From: Colwellia sp.
Lineage (GTDB): Bacteria > Pseudomonadota > Gammaproteobacteria > Enterobacterales > Alteromonadaceae
DNA: 64,000 nt
Assembly: GCA_002733765.1 (NCBI GenBank)
Contig: NVWU01000009.1
Coordinates: forward strand, 62,001-126,000
Direction of reading: 5' to 3'
The notes beneath the pieces are model-generated. The model worked only from the letters and a program-made list of their open reading frames with translations. It did no database searches and had not been told where the DNA came from. The position numbers were made by a program, and so were the translations under genes. Positions 47,073 through 57,208 of the stretch are shown here, one piece after another. Positions within the stretch are counted from its first letter, which is position 1, and the number at the start of each line of letters is the position of its first letter.

Positions 47073-47800
47073 ATACATACTTAGGTGTTATTACGACAAA
47101 ACCACCAGGAAAGGTTATCTCTAAAATTGTTGCGAGGATAAATGCCAATTTTAAAATTGTTGTATTTGTTAATTCTTCTTGTGATAAGTTAGTCGCAGAA
47201 TGGTTAGCTTATGCCGACGCTATTCCGCTGATATCGGTTATTCATGGCGATAAGTTTTTTCAAGCAGGGTACAGTCGAAATCGAATATTAGCGCACATAT
47301 CTAGTAATGAAAAAAATAGTGTGTATCGTCTATGGTTACTTGATGATGATATGTTGCCCTCCTTGTTGAGTTTAGAGCACCTGCTAAAACTTGATAAACC
47401 TGGGATTTTCATTCCTAAAAGAAGAGAGATCGTAAATGGTAAGCGCATTTCATTCGATTTTTTTAAATCGAAATTGAACGCTGGGGGCGTCAAGTTTAGG
47501 CCAGGAGGTAGCTTAATATTGGTGAAAACTTTTGATGTGCAGCCTTTTCCTGAGAATGTTAAATGTGAAGAAGAAAGCATCTGGTCATTGAGGAATTATA
47601 TTTCTAACGGGCATATGCCTAAATTGATAAATACAATTAGTTTTACACACTTTGGAAGAACTAACCAAATAAAAAAAGTGAGTAGGAAAATTGGTGCCCC
47701 GTACTTTTTTTTAATGTTTTATCTTGTTAAAGCTAGTTTTGTGCGTGGATTTAATCGAGATATATTATATGCAGCAAAGCAAATATTTAAAATAATTTAG
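47069..47800 (+). CDS. Putative glycosyltransferase (GT-A-like)
   Basis: A 243-residue protein that starts with LGVITTKPPGK, has a central WLLDDDMLPS motif consistent with a DxD nucleotide-sugar site, and AGYSRNRILAHI before it, as in GT2 enzymes that read 'R-N' in the acceptor loop. CEEESIWSLRNYI could supply the catalytic acidic residue. It is coupled to the upstream GT2 gene by an ATGA overlap. The family call is moderate; donor and acceptor are unknown. Confidence 0.62.
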   Translation: MNTYLGVITTKPPGKVISKIVARINANFKIVVFVNSSCDKLVAEWLAYADAIPLISVIHGDKFFQAGYSRNRILAHISSNEKNSVYRLWLLDDDMLPSLLSLEHLLKLDKPGIFIPKRREIVNGKRISFDFFKSKLNAGGVKFRPGGSLILVKTFDVQPFPENVKCEEESIWSLRNYISNGHMPKLINTISFTHFGRTNQIKKVSRKIGAPYFFLMFYLVKASFVRGFNRDILYAAKQIFKII

Positions 47801-47918
47801 TGACTCTGAGCATTAACGCTTTTATTTACAATGGATATGATTGTAAATTTTATTGTCTCATAGCGGTTTATTTATCTGAAAATCCGTCAATATTGCTATT
47901 TTTAAATGAAGGTCAATT

Positions 47919-48917
47919 ATGAGTTATTTGCTTTTTATTGAGTTATTTTTTTCTTCTAGAACAATGTCATCCTCTAGGCAAGATATATGGTTAATTACTG
48001 CTTCTTTTATAATGTCTTTAACTTGGGGGATATTAACCAATAGTAAAGAACTGCTTGTGTTTTATTCCCTTTTTCATATTCCTCTGTTTTACTTTGTTTT
48101 TATGGCGCATGATCGATATAGATCTATGCTGAAATTTTTGAATTTTTTTTTGTGTTTTGTAGTATTGTTAATGCTAGTCGTTTTGGTATCAAGCCTACTT
48201 GGTTTTGCTGATTTTGCATTTTTTGTAAAAGATATTTTTAAACTTCCAAATAATTCTCGTGATATAACGCAATATGGTTCAGGACTGCTTGGAAATGTCG
48301 CTCTGCTTGATGGTATTATTGTTCGACATGTTCTTTTTTTTGATCAGCCATCTACTTTTTCATCCTTTATATTTATACTGTCGTTATCAGTCTGGCTCAA
48401 TAAGGGGTTTTTTAGTAAACTCTTGTTATTGATTATTATTATTGCTTTCACACCTTCAAAAATAGCACTTATTCTTTTTATTTTTGCACTTCTAATTGTT
48501 TATTATATTCGAAGTGATTTTCTTAGGTCTTTAGCAATCCCTATTTTTTTATTCTTAGGATTTATCGCCGCTTACTTTCTTGATTTTAAGATAATAGACT
48601 TAGCAGATACACTTTCTGCGAGGCTTTATTGGACTGATCTTCTGTTTAGTGGAACAGCACCTTGGGATCTTACTTCGTCGTGTGTAGGAGGTTCTAATAG
48701 TTGTGTAATTGGGATCTATGATGGTTACTTAGTGAAATTACCAATTATTTTGGTTGCTTTAGTCTTTGGCCTAGATAAAAAATATAGAGTCTTAGCTGAT
48801 TCTATACTTATTTCTAGCCTATTTACTCTTCAATATGGAACCGCTTTGTTCTATGTTCCTTTAACGGTAATCACGTACTGCTTCTTAAAAGATTATTACG
48901 CAAGGAATGAAATTTAA
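47919..48917 (+). CDS. wzy: Probable Wzy-type polysaccharide polymerase
   Basis: A 332-residue hydrophobic protein with about nine or ten membrane spans, and a larger loop around FDQPSTFSSFIFILSLSVWLN and a C-terminal loop with SSCVGGSNSCVIGIYDGYL. No other polymerase candidate is seen in a locus that has Wzx and Wzz, so context favours Wzy. Wzy sequences are hardly conserved and this one is on the short side; a different membrane protein remains possible. Confidence 0.6.
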   Translation: MSYLLFIELFFSSRTMSSSRQDIWLITASFIMSLTWGILTNSKELLVFYSLFHIPLFYFVFMAHDRYRSMLKFLNFFLCFVVLLMLVVLVSSLLGFADFAFFVKDIFKLPNNSRDITQYGSGLLGNVALLDGIIVRHVLFFDQPSTFSSFIFILSLSVWLNKGFFSKLLLLIIIIAFTPSKIALILFIFALLIVYYIRSDFLRSLAIPIFLFLGFIAAYFLDFKIIDLADTLSARLYWTDLLFSGTAPWDLTSSCVGGSNSCVIGIYDGYLVKLPIILVALVFGLDKKYRVLADSILISSLFTLQYGTALFYVPLTVITYCFLKDYYARNEI

Positions 48918-49005
48918 TCTTAATACTTATTCTAGAGCTCGATAATTAATTTGGTGTCCATTGATTAAATGCTCTATTATCATCAAAATTACAGGAATGC
49001 ATTTA

Positions 49006-50054
49006 ATGATTAGAAAATATACTGATACGGATTTTAATACAGGCATAAGGGCTAATAAGTATTATCATGGTTTTTTGATTCATTCTGAGGTGGTGGGCTA
49101 AGAGATATAAATGATTATTTTAATAGCTTTGTTGATTCAGGAAAGTATGGTGTTCAAATGTTTTTTGTTATTAGTGGATTTACCATATTTTATCAATTTT
49201 TTCCGCTAACTATAGTTTTAATAAGTTTATTAAAGTTCGTTTGCTTAGAGTTAGCATTGCCTATTACCCTATATTTTTTTAGGGATTAATTTCGACTTGA
49301 TTCTACCTAATTATTTTGCCTTGAATTTTTCAGAGGGGAATGTGTCTATTTTAAATTTATTTATGCATGCGACATATTTAGGCTTTTTTGATAAATATTA
49401 TATTAATACAATACTTGGCGTCGAGAGGGCTCTGTATGTTGGAGTTTTTTTCTATTTTATTATCGGCTTGATAATATCTAACGGTATCTGAAAAAAAGGT
49501 ACATATAACATTGCTATTATATTTTTATTTTTATTCGTAAATGTTATATTACTTTTTTGTTAAAGTTTGGTTTTTTAGATTCTCTTTTACTTGATTAGAT
49601 GCCATTTAGATATGGATCACTATTTTTAATGGGAGGATGTACATATATTTATAGATATAATAGCATGCCTAAACATAAGGTTTTATCAGATTTTTCTTTG
49701 TTGCTATTTGTTTTTCAATTTTTAATTACCCCATTAATAAATTCAGCACTAATTAATGAAATGATGTTTGTAACAACAACGATGTTAGTTATTGCATTTG
49801 CAACTAAAGAATCATTAATTATTAAAATTCTAAATTTAAGTACTATTCAATTCGTTGGAAGATTGAGTTTCTCTATATATTTATTACATCATATGATTAT
49901 TGAGTATACCGATTCATTTGTATTTTCAATACTATTAACATTATTTTTTTCTTATTTTTACCATATGTTTTTTGAAGTTAAAATGTACAGTAAATATAAA
50001 AATAAAATACATCTTCGATACAGGATTAATATAAAAAGCAAGGTCATTACATGA
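49006..50054 (+). pseudogene. Acyltransferase-3 (OafA-like) pseudogene
   Basis: Fragments in three frames together give an acyltransferase-3 membrane protein: TGIRA at the N-terminus, then DSGKYGVQMFFVISGFTIFY (49137 onward), a middle hydrophobic piece (49297-49491), and a C-terminal half (49599-50054) with FVGRLSFSIYLLHHMIIEY. At least three frameshifts or stops and a shortened middle separate them. Such enzymes O-acetylate surface sugars. The last 4 bases overlap the next gene's start. Confidence 0.8.
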
Positions 50055-50890
50055 AAGTATTAGCAAATTCTTTACCTAAGTCAGGCACACATGTTTTAAC
50101 AAGAATATTAGATTTGATAGGTTTTGAGGCAAACAGTTTACATTTTTCAGGGGCAATTACTCGCAATAGAAGTAATAATCCCATAAAAATAATCAAAAAT
50201 CGTATTGAAACTACATTAAATGTAAGTGAAGGTTTTTGTTTGGATTTAGATGAAGATAGGTTTTTAAGAAATAAATATTTCGCTAAACTTATAAATTCTT
50301 TTGCTGACGAAACTTACTCTCAAGCTCATATTCCTTATTCAATTGAATTAGAAAATGAATTTGAAAAAAATGATATTAAAATATTATATATCATCAGAGA
50401 CCCACGAGATGTTTTAATATCCCATTTTCACCATCATCATAGGGATGAAAATTATGATGGGCATAAACTTATGAATTTACAAACTAATGATAAAGATAAA
50501 ATCCTATTATCATTAAATGGTTTTAATTTAAATACTTATAATCCTACTTTACCTTTGAAAGAAAGAATAGAACGCACAAAAGGGTGGTACTTTACTAAAA
50601 GTAAAAATGTTTGCTCTGTTAAATTTGAAGATATAATAGGTGTTAAAGGTCTTTCTTCTGAAGAAAAGCAAATCGAAACAATAAAGAAAATAGAAGACTT
50701 TTTAGAAATCAATGATTCTTCGTTATTAAAACAAAAAGATAAAATTTATTATGAAAAAGCTGAAACATTCAGAAAAGCAAAGATTAATGATTGGAAAAAC
50801 TATTTTGATGAAGAAATAAAAGTTTTAGTAAAAAATAGCATGGGTGATTATTTAATTGAGTTGGGGTATGAAAATGACCTTAATTGGTAA
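50051..50890 (+). CDS. Sulfotransferase domain protein
   Basis: A 279-residue sulfotransferase: LANSLPKSGTHVLTRILDLIG is the 5'-PSB loop (residues 4-24) and ILYIIRDPRDVLISHFHHHH contains the 3'-phosphate motif. The C-terminal region has FRKAKINDWKNYFDEE, similar to the family's KGxxGxWK area with lost glycines. It differs from the sulfotransferase at 44263, so the locus has two distinct sulfation enzymes. It overlaps the acyltransferase relic by 4 bp and the next gene. Confidence 0.85.
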   Translation: MKVLANSLPKSGTHVLTRILDLIGFEANSLHFSGAITRNRSNNPIKIIKNRIETTLNVSEGFCLDLDEDRFLRNKYFAKLINSFADETYSQAHIPYSIELENEFEKNDIKILYIIRDPRDVLISHFHHHHRDENYDGHKLMNLQTNDKDKILLSLNGFNLNTYNPTLPLKERIERTKGWYFTKSKNVCSVKFEDIIGVKGLSSEEKQIETIKKIEDFLEINDSSLLKQKDKIYYEKAETFRKAKINDWKNYFDEEIKVLVKNSMGDYLIELGYENDLNW

Positions 50891-51422
50891 GGTTTTTTCT
50901 GCTCGGTATTTTTTTGCTTTAAAATATAAAATACTTAATGTTTTATTTTTTCCAAGAAAACTATTATTTAAAAAAATTGGTAAGCAGTGTTTTATTCATC
51001 CCTTAGTAAGTATTAAAAATTATTCCTTAATTGAATTAGGAGATAAAAACTTAATTCATAGAAATGTAGTCATCTGGGCAAAAATTAAAACAGGAAACAA
51101 TATACATATAAACCCTAATACATGTATCTATGGCGAAGTTGAAATTGGCTCTAATGTTATGATTGCCCCCAATGTAATGATCGCCAGTGGCAATCATGGA
51201 ATAGCTCTTTGTGATCTACCAATGATTGAGCAAAATTCAAACATTAAAAGGCCTATTAAAATTGAAGATGATGTTTGGATAGGTGCAAATGTGATAATCA
51301 CAGACGGGGTGACAATTGCCAAAGGTAGCGTAATAGGAGCTGGTAGTGTAGTTACAAAAGATACTGCTGAAAATTCAATTTATGTAGGTAATCCTGCATA
51401 TAAATTAAAGGTAAGAAAGTGA
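50868..51422 (+). CDS. Hexapeptide-repeat (LbH) O-acetyltransferase
   Basis: About 184 residues forming a left-handed beta-helix: repeats such as IELGDKNLIHRNVVI, IGSNVMIAPNVMI, then the catalytic His in ASGNHGIA, IEDDVWIGANVIITDGVTI and GAGSVVTKDTAENSIYVGNPA. It resembles WbbJ/maltose O-acetyltransferase and would acetylate a sugar using acetyl-CoA. The ATG at 50868 lies inside the end of the sulfotransferase gene; 50874 is an alternative. It may now be the only acetylating enzyme, given the broken acyltransferase-3 gene. Confidence 0.85.
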   Translation: MKMTLIGKVFSARYFFALKYKILNVLFFPRKLLFKKIGKQCFIHPLVSIKNYSLIELGDKNLIHRNVVIWAKIKTGNNIHINPNTCIYGEVEIGSNVMIAPNVMIASGNHGIALCDLPMIEQNSNIKRPIKIEDDVWIGANVIITDGVTIAKGSVIGAGSVVTKDTAENSIYVGNPAYKLKVRK

Positions 51423-52399
51423 AAAAAGTATTTCTAATAATACCTAACCCTAACGTTTTTGATTATAAGAATAGTAGAGATAATTTCTCTTACAGATGGT
51501 TTAAGTTAAGAAGAACATTTGAGAAGAAAAAATTAGAATTATGCTTAAAAGAAGAATTAGATAAAAATATAAAATGTAATATATCATTAGAAATTGGTGT
51601 TTTTGATTCTGTTTTGTCAGAAAATAAATACTTAATCATTGAAGAAAGTCCACATGTTAGACCACAAGATTGGGATGAAGAACGACATAAGGATTATAAA
51701 AAAATATTCACTTGGGATGATACCTTAATAGATAACAAAAAGTATTTTAAATTAAATTATGCATTTGATATTCCCACAATTATTCCAAAGGAATTTAAAA
51801 ACAAAAAGTTTTGTTGTACTATCGCAGGCAATAAAAGTGCGAAGCATTGTGATGAATTATATACAAAAAGAGTTGATTTTATAAGGTGGTTTGAGAATAA
51901 TCACCGGAATGAGTTTGATTTATTTGGTACGAAATGGGATCAGTACAAATTTGGGCATGGGTTGTTTGGTAAGATATTAAATAAAATTAAATTTTTGAGA
52001 AAACCATGTCATTTTATATCATATAAAGGGATGGTAGATTCAAAATATGAAACGATGAAAAATTATAAGTTTTCAATATGTTATGAGAATATTAAAGACC
52101 AAAATGGATATATAACTGAAAAAATATTTGATAGTTTTTTTGCTGGATGCGTGCCTATATATTGGGGAGCTAAAAATATAACTGAGCATATACCGAAAGA
52201 GTGCTTTATAGATAAACGGGATTTTAATAGTTTTGAAGAAATATATAACTATATGAAAAATATGGATGAAAAAATGTATATGAATTATTTAGAAGCAATA
52301 GAAGGTTTTTTAAATAGTAAAAAAGCAGATCCTTTTAGAGCTGAAACGTTTGCAGATACTATTGTCAGTGAAATTAGTAAAGATTTGGAATGTAGTTAA
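51419..52399 (+). CDS. GT10 family fucosyltransferase
   Basis: A 326-residue protein. The GT10 signature is clear in YKFSICYENIKDQNGYITEK and the following FDSFFAGCVPIYWGA (about residues 216-250), the GDP-fucose-binding core shared with bacterial and animal alpha-1,3/1,4-fucosyltransferases. ESPHVRPQDWD lies in the acceptor half. GTG start overlapping the acetyltransferase stop by 4 bp. It has no membrane anchor. Linkage alpha-1,3 or alpha-1,4 is the family habit, not shown here. Confidence 0.87.
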   Translation: MKKVFLIIPNPNVFDYKNSRDNFSYRWFKLRRTFEKKKLELCLKEELDKNIKCNISLEIGVFDSVLSENKYLIIEESPHVRPQDWDEERHKDYKKIFTWDDTLIDNKKYFKLNYAFDIPTIIPKEFKNKKFCCTIAGNKSAKHCDELYTKRVDFIRWFENNHRNEFDLFGTKWDQYKFGHGLFGKILNKIKFLRKPCHFISYKGMVDSKYETMKNYKFSICYENIKDQNGYITEKIFDSFFAGCVPIYWGAKNITEHIPKECFIDKRDFNSFEEIYNYMKNMDEKMYMNYLEAIEGFLNSKKADPFRAETFADTIVSEISKDLECS

Positions 52400-52476
52400 A
52401 AAGTATTAGACATCAATAATTTTATGAAACGTTCGGACTCAAGCGTACAAATATTTAGAAGTTAATAGGATCCAGA

Positions 52477-53598
52477 ATGACAAGCATTGCAATTAGTTCA
52501 AATACAAGTTGGTATTTGTATAATTTTAGAAAAAATACAATATTTTCCTTAATTGAGCAAGGATATAAAGTTATAGCGATAGCACCTAAAGATGAATACT
52601 CAACTAAATTATCTGAGTTAGGTTGTGAATTCATTCATATTGATATTGACCAAGGTGGTACAAATCCTGTTCGCGATATCAAAACCTTTTCTGATTTTTA
52701 TCGTATTTATAAAATGAAGAATATCGATGTTGTTTTAAACTTTACGCCTAAGAATAATATCTACAGTACATTAGCTGCTCATTTTAATGGTGTAAAGTCG
52801 ATTAATAATATCGCAGGCTTAGGCATCTTATTTATCAATGAAAACATCACCTCTAAAATAGCTCGGTTTCTATATAAAATTAGTCAATCAAAGGCATCAA
52901 AATTATTTTTTCAAAATGAAGAAGATAGAGCTTTATTTCTTGAAAAAAAAATAACCACTTCAGTGGCAACTGATCGTTTACCAGGGTCAGGAGTGGATTT
53001 AGGGCGCTTTATTTTATCCCCAGCTCTTGATGATGGTACTGTTCGTTTTCTACTTATTGCTCGTATGTTATATGACAAAGGTATAAATCAGTATGTCGAA
53101 GCAGCAAGAGTTTTAAGAGAAAAATATAGGAATAAAGTTGAATTTCAATTATTAGGTTTTTTAGATGTAGATAATCCTTCCGCTGTTTCTAAGTCTGACA
53201 TGCAAGCATGGGTAGATGAAGGGATTGTTAATTATTTAGGGATCTCAGATAGTGTTGAACAAGATATTGCAAAAGTTGATTGTATGGTTTTGCCTTCTTA
53301 TTATAGAGAAGGTGTTCCTAAGTCGTTATTGGAAGCAGGAGCTATGGGGAAACCAATAGTAACTACTGATAATATAGGGTGTAGAGAAACAGTAGATAGC
53401 GGTATTAATGGCTTTCTTTGTGAGCCACGTTCAAGTGAAAGTTTAATTGAAAAATTAACACTAATTATAGAGATGACGCACTCAGAAAGATTATCGATGG
53501 GTGAAAAAAGTCGGTTAAAGATTGAAAGTGAATTTGATGAAAAAATTGTTATTAATAAATATCTGGAAGCTGTAAAGAACTGTTTAGTTGATAAGTAG
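52477..53598 (+). CDS. Family 4 glycosyltransferase, PglA-like
   Basis: A 373-residue GT-B enzyme: SNTSWYLYNFRKNTIFSLIEQGY near the N-terminus, LNFTPKNNIYSTLAA, INNIAGLGILF, and the GT4 C-terminal region with LLIARMLYDKGINQYVEAA and the retaining E-x7-E pattern in EGVPKSLLEAGAMGKPIV. The closest remembered relatives are PglA/WbnH-type N-acetylgalactosaminyltransferases, which act second on a lipid-linked HexNAc. That would suit a WecA-primed unit; inferred. Last intact gene of the locus. Confidence 0.87.
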   Translation: MTSIAISSNTSWYLYNFRKNTIFSLIEQGYKVIAIAPKDEYSTKLSELGCEFIHIDIDQGGTNPVRDIKTFSDFYRIYKMKNIDVVLNFTPKNNIYSTLAAHFNGVKSINNIAGLGILFINENITSKIARFLYKISQSKASKLFFQNEEDRALFLEKKITTSVATDRLPGSGVDLGRFILSPALDDGTVRFLLIARMLYDKGINQYVEAARVLREKYRNKVEFQLLGFLDVDNPSAVSKSDMQAWVDEGIVNYLGISDSVEQDIAKVDCMVLPSYYREGVPKSLLEAGAMGKPIVTTDNIGCRETVDSGINGFLCEPRSSESLIEKLTLIIEMTHSERLSMGEKSRLKIESEFDEKIVINKYLEAVKNCLVDK

Positions 53599-54000
53599 GT
53601 ATTTGAATAATGAACACTGTAATGGATGGTTCGTATCAAGATTGGGTACAACAGCAATATAGTTAATATAAATAACTATGTAAACTAATGGCTGAACGTA
53701 ACGAACTATGTCCCTCTGGCAAAAAATATAAAAAGTGCTGCCAGCTAACTCAAAGCAGTACGACTAGATAGTTCATCCAAAAGTTAATAAATAGCCTACT
53801 GCAAGAGCAAGGGGTTGATTCGTTTAATGATGCTCAATGCTTTTTAAGATGACTATGTGGTTGAGTTACGTCACTAGTTACCATCGCCATATTAAAGGCA
53901 AAGAATATGTAAGATAATATTTCATGACTTGTTGCCTTCACACAAGTCAAGTATCATTGAAATTCATCTTTTATTTACTTTATAATCACTTATTATATTC
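53599..54000. other. Junction between polysaccharide locus and gsp operon
   Basis: This 402-bp gap holds a SEC-C fragment (53688-53771) and otherwise broken frames. The last 60 bp before gspC are AT-rich with no clear ribosome binding site for the ATG at 54001. Confidence 0.5.
53688..53771 (+). pseudogene. SEC-C zinc motif fragment
   Basis: A 27-residue frame, MAERNELCPSGKKYKKCCQL and seven more residues, carries most of the SEC-C metal-binding motif (C-x-C-x8-C-C in intact proteins) but has lost one Cys (CPSGKKYKKCC instead of CPCGSGKKYKKCC). It stops at once. It is probably a leftover of a SEC-C/YecA-like gene. Confidence 0.5.
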
Positions 54001-54957
54001 ATGGCTCCACTCAATAATTTCATTTTTATTAATAACGTTATCGCCAAACTGCCTCAGCAAAAAATAGCGCAGGTTATTAGTGTGTGCTTGTTGGTTTATA
54101 TTGCCTCTGTTGCGGCTAAAATTACTTGGTTGATAATACCTAATACTAATCAAACTTTTAGCAATAGTGATGTGGGAAATATTAAGCGACTACAGGGTCA
54201 ATCACGAGATGAAAACGTTGATTTATCTAAGTTACAATCGTTAAATTTATTTGGTGCATACAATGAATCAATAATTGAAACTACTGTGGTAGTTGAAAAT
54301 GTGCCTGAAACACGATTAAAGTTAACATTGTCTGGTTTGGTAGCAAGTGATCAAGTTGACGCTTCGGCTGCTATTATTGAATACAAAAGTAAACAAGAAA
54401 CTTATGGTATTGGCGATATTATAAAAGGTACCCGCGCTAGCCTTGAACAGGTGTTAATTGATCGAGTTATCATAAAACAATCAGGCCGTTTAGAAACACT
54501 AATGCTTGATGGTGCTGATTATGGTCAACCAGCGCAAAGCATCTCAAATAAAAAACCTCAACAGCGTCAATCAAAAAATAGTCCTCAAAAATCACCTTCA
54601 AAATCAAAAACGAGTGTAATTGATCTGCGTTTTAATGAAAATTTAAGTCAAAACGCTAAACTTCTGAGAGCCGAATTAAAAAATGATTTTGGAAAAATAA
54701 CAGATTACCTTCGAATTTCACCTGCACGTATAGCGGGTAAAATTGTCGGTTATCGTTTGTCGCCAGGTAAAAATGCTGAATTTTTCAAATTATCAGGTTT
54801 GAAATCTGGTGATATTGCGGTACAAATGAATGGCTATGATTTGCTTGCTCCACTAGAGGCTGTACAGGCAATGTCAGCATTAAAAACTGAACGTGATATT
54901 TCATTATTAGTTGAGCGTAAAAACGACTTGATTGAAATACTGTTTAGTATTGATTAA
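54001..54957 (+). CDS. gspC: Type II secretion protein GspC
   Basis: A 318-residue bitopic protein: cytoplasmic N-terminus, one membrane helix (about 23-45), a homology region (about 78-170, with LKLTLSGLVASDQVDASAAIIEY and the YGIGDII turn), a basic Ser/Pro/Gln linker (about 178-200) and a C-terminal PDZ-like domain ending in PLEAVQAMSALKTERDISLLVER. It links the secretin GspD to the inner-membrane platform. First gene of the operon. Confidence 0.92.
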   Translation: MAPLNNFIFINNVIAKLPQQKIAQVISVCLLVYIASVAAKITWLIIPNTNQTFSNSDVGNIKRLQGQSRDENVDLSKLQSLNLFGAYNESIIETTVVVENVPETRLKLTLSGLVASDQVDASAAIIEYKSKQETYGIGDIIKGTRASLEQVLIDRVIIKQSGRLETLMLDGADYGQPAQSISNKKPQQRQSKNSPQKSPSKSKTSVIDLRFNENLSQNAKLLRAELKNDFGKITDYLRISPARIAGKIVGYRLSPGKNAEFFKLSGLKSGDIAVQMNGYDLLAPLEAVQAMSALKTERDISLLVERKNDLIEILFSID

Positions 54958-55024
54958 ATAAATATTTTCATAAGCATTAACATTTAATGTTTATGAATAA
55001 GTAATAAATAATAAGGAATTTTTC

Positions 55025-57208
55025 ATGGGCGCAACCTTAAACGTATTTGTGGTTAAGCAGTTAACTCACAAGTTTAAGCAACTCAAACAATTGTGCGTGA
55101 TTTTAATCACAGCACTTACCTTTAGTGGTATTTTTGCTGTTGGGCAAGCAAGTGCTGGCCAATATTCCCCTAGCTTTAAAAATACTGACATTGTTGAGTT
55201 TGTGACTATTGTGGGCAAAAACCTGAAAAAAACCATGATTGTTGATCCTAACGTACGGGGTAAAGTTAATGTACGTAGTTATGATGTTTTAACCGAGGAG
55301 CAATATTATCAATTTTTCCTGAATGTGCTTGAGGTCTATGGTTTTGCTGCGGTGAAAATGAATAATAATATTATCAAAATTATTCGTAATAAAGATGCAA
55401 AAACTTCATCTATTCCTGTTGTCGGTAGCAATAGTGGTATTGTTGGTGATGAAATGGTTACCCGTATTGTGGAAGTGAAAAATGTTACGGTACGTGAATT
55501 AGTGCCTCTTCTGCGTCAATTATCTGATCAAGCCGGTGGTGGTAATGTTACTAACTATGACCCTGCTAACGTTATTATGCTTACGGGTACCGCAGCAACG
55601 GTAAATCGCCTAGTAAAAATTATTGAAAGAGTAGATAGAGCCGGCGATCAAGATGTAGAAATTATTAAGCTGCATTATGCTTCAGCAGGTGAAATGGTAC
55701 GTATTATTGAAGCGATGAATAAGCCATCTGGTGGTAAAGCCGGACAGCCAAGATTTTTAATTCCAAAAATTGTTGCCGATGATCGTAGCAATAGCGTTAT
55801 TGTTAGTGGTGAAGTTAAAGCACGAGAACGTGTTATTCGTTTAGTTAAACGGTTAGATAGCGAATTAGAAACGAGTGGTAATACGCGCGTGTACTATCTT
55901 AAATATTCTAAAGCAGAAGATCTCGTTAAGGTACTTAATGGTGTTAGTAAAACAATTGCTTCTGAAGGCACGACTAAATCAAAGTCAGGTAAAAAATCAA
56001 AAGCTGAAACTAGTATTGAAGCGCATGAGCCAACCAATGCTTTGGTTATTACTGCACAACCCGATATGTTACGTTCTCTTGAAGCGGTTATTCGTCAATT
56101 AGATGTACGTCGTGCACAGGTCTTAATTGAAGCTATTATTGTTGAAGTGTATGAAACTGATGGTGTTAGTTTAGGCGTACAGTGGGGTAATGAAAACTTT
56201 GGCTTTACTCAATTCACTAATGGTCCTGCCACTATTACCTCTGTTGCCGCTGGTGTTAAAGCGGCAGAAACCACCCAAGGCGAATTTGTTCCTGCGTTAC
56301 TAAATGATAATAATGACGTAATTCAAGAAGGTTATTATAAAGCTGACACTGAGGGTGATTTTTCTTTAATAGGAGCAGCGTTAGGTTCAACCAGTGGTTT
56401 AGTAATGGGAATCGCTACCGGTGACTGGGCGGCTATTATTCAAGCGGTGAGTACTGACACTAATTCAAATGTTTTAGCTACACCAAGTATTACTACGCTT
56501 GATAACGAAGAAGCCTATTTTATTGTTGGTCAAGAAGTGCCTATTATTACTGGCTCAACGAGTAGTAGTACTAATAGTAACCCTTTTCAAACCGTTGAAC
56601 GCCAAGAAGTTGGCATTAAATTACGTGTTACGCCACAGATTAATGAGGGCAATGCCGTTCAACTCACCATTGAGCAAGAAACGTCCTCTGTTAGCGGCAA
56701 CACGGGTGTGGATATTTCAATTAATAAAAGAGAAATCAAAACCACCGTAATGGCTGAAAGTGGTGCAACGGTTGTTTTAGGTGGTTTAATTGATGAAGAC
56801 GTGCAAGAAAGTGTGCAGAAAGTACCACTGTTAGGTGATATTCCTTTTATTGGTCACTTGTTTAAATCAACTAGTAATAGTACTCGTAAGCGTAATTTAA
56901 TGGTGTTTTTACGTGCCACAATAATACGTGATGCAAACTTAATGAATGAAATTAGTGAAAGTAAATATAACTATATTCGTGCTGATCAAATTCGTAAACA
57001 AGAAGAGGGTTTGTCATTAATGAGTAATAAAAAATTACCAATTTTACCTGAGTGGAATGATGAACTCGCATTACCACCTTCTTTTAACGATTATCAAAAG
57101 AAGGTGCAGCAAGACAAACTACAGCAAGAGAAAGGCTATTTACCTCAAGGTTATTTACCTCAAGACAAATCAGCAGAAGAGGGTTCATCAAAAGAGAATA
57201 ACGATTAA
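55025..57208 (+). CDS. gspD: Type II secretion secretin GspD
   Basis: A 727-residue outer-membrane secretin. A signal peptide (cleaved near ASA-G, about residue 45) precedes N0 ([19 protein letters not shown]), N1-N3 domains (repeated RVVEVKNV-like and [11 protein letters not shown] segments), and the secretin domain with VPIITGS, the GxxxV-like [15 protein letters not shown] region and the conserved [20 protein letters not shown]-rich tail follows. Ends one base into the gspE start (TAATG). Confidence 0.96.
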   Translation: MGATLNVFVVKQLTHKFKQLKQLCVILITALTFSGIFAVGQASAGQYSPSFKNTDIVEFVTIVGKNLKKTMIVDPNVRGKVNVRSYDVLTEEQYYQFFLNVLEVYGFAAVKMNNNIIKIIRNKDAKTSSIPVVGSNSGIVGDEMVTRIVEVKNVTVRELVPLLRQLSDQAGGGNVTNYDPANVIMLTGTAATVNRLVKIIERVDRAGDQDVEIIKLHYASAGEMVRIIEAMNKPSGGKAGQPRFLIPKIVADDRSNSVIVSGEVKARERVIRLVKRLDSELETSGNTRVYYLKYSKAEDLVKVLNGVSKTIASEGTTKSKSGKKSKAETSIEAHEPTNALVITAQPDMLRSLEAVIRQLDVRRAQVLIEAIIVEVYETDGVSLGVQWGNENFGFTQFTNGPATITSVAAGVKAAETTQGEFVPALLNDNNDVIQEGYYKADTEGDFSLIGAALGSTSGLVMGIATGDWAAIIQAVSTDTNSNVLATPSITTLDNEEAYFIVGQEVPIITGSTSSSTNSNPFQTVERQEVGIKLRVTPQINEGNAVQLTIEQETSSVSGNTGVDISINKREIKTTVMAESGATVVLGGLIDEDVQESVQKVPLLGDIPFIGHLFKSTSNSTRKRNLMVFLRATIIRDANLMNEISESKYNYIRADQIRKQEEGLSLMSNKKLPILPEWNDELALPPSFNDYQKKVQQDKLQQEKGYLPQGYLPQDKSAEEGSSKENND

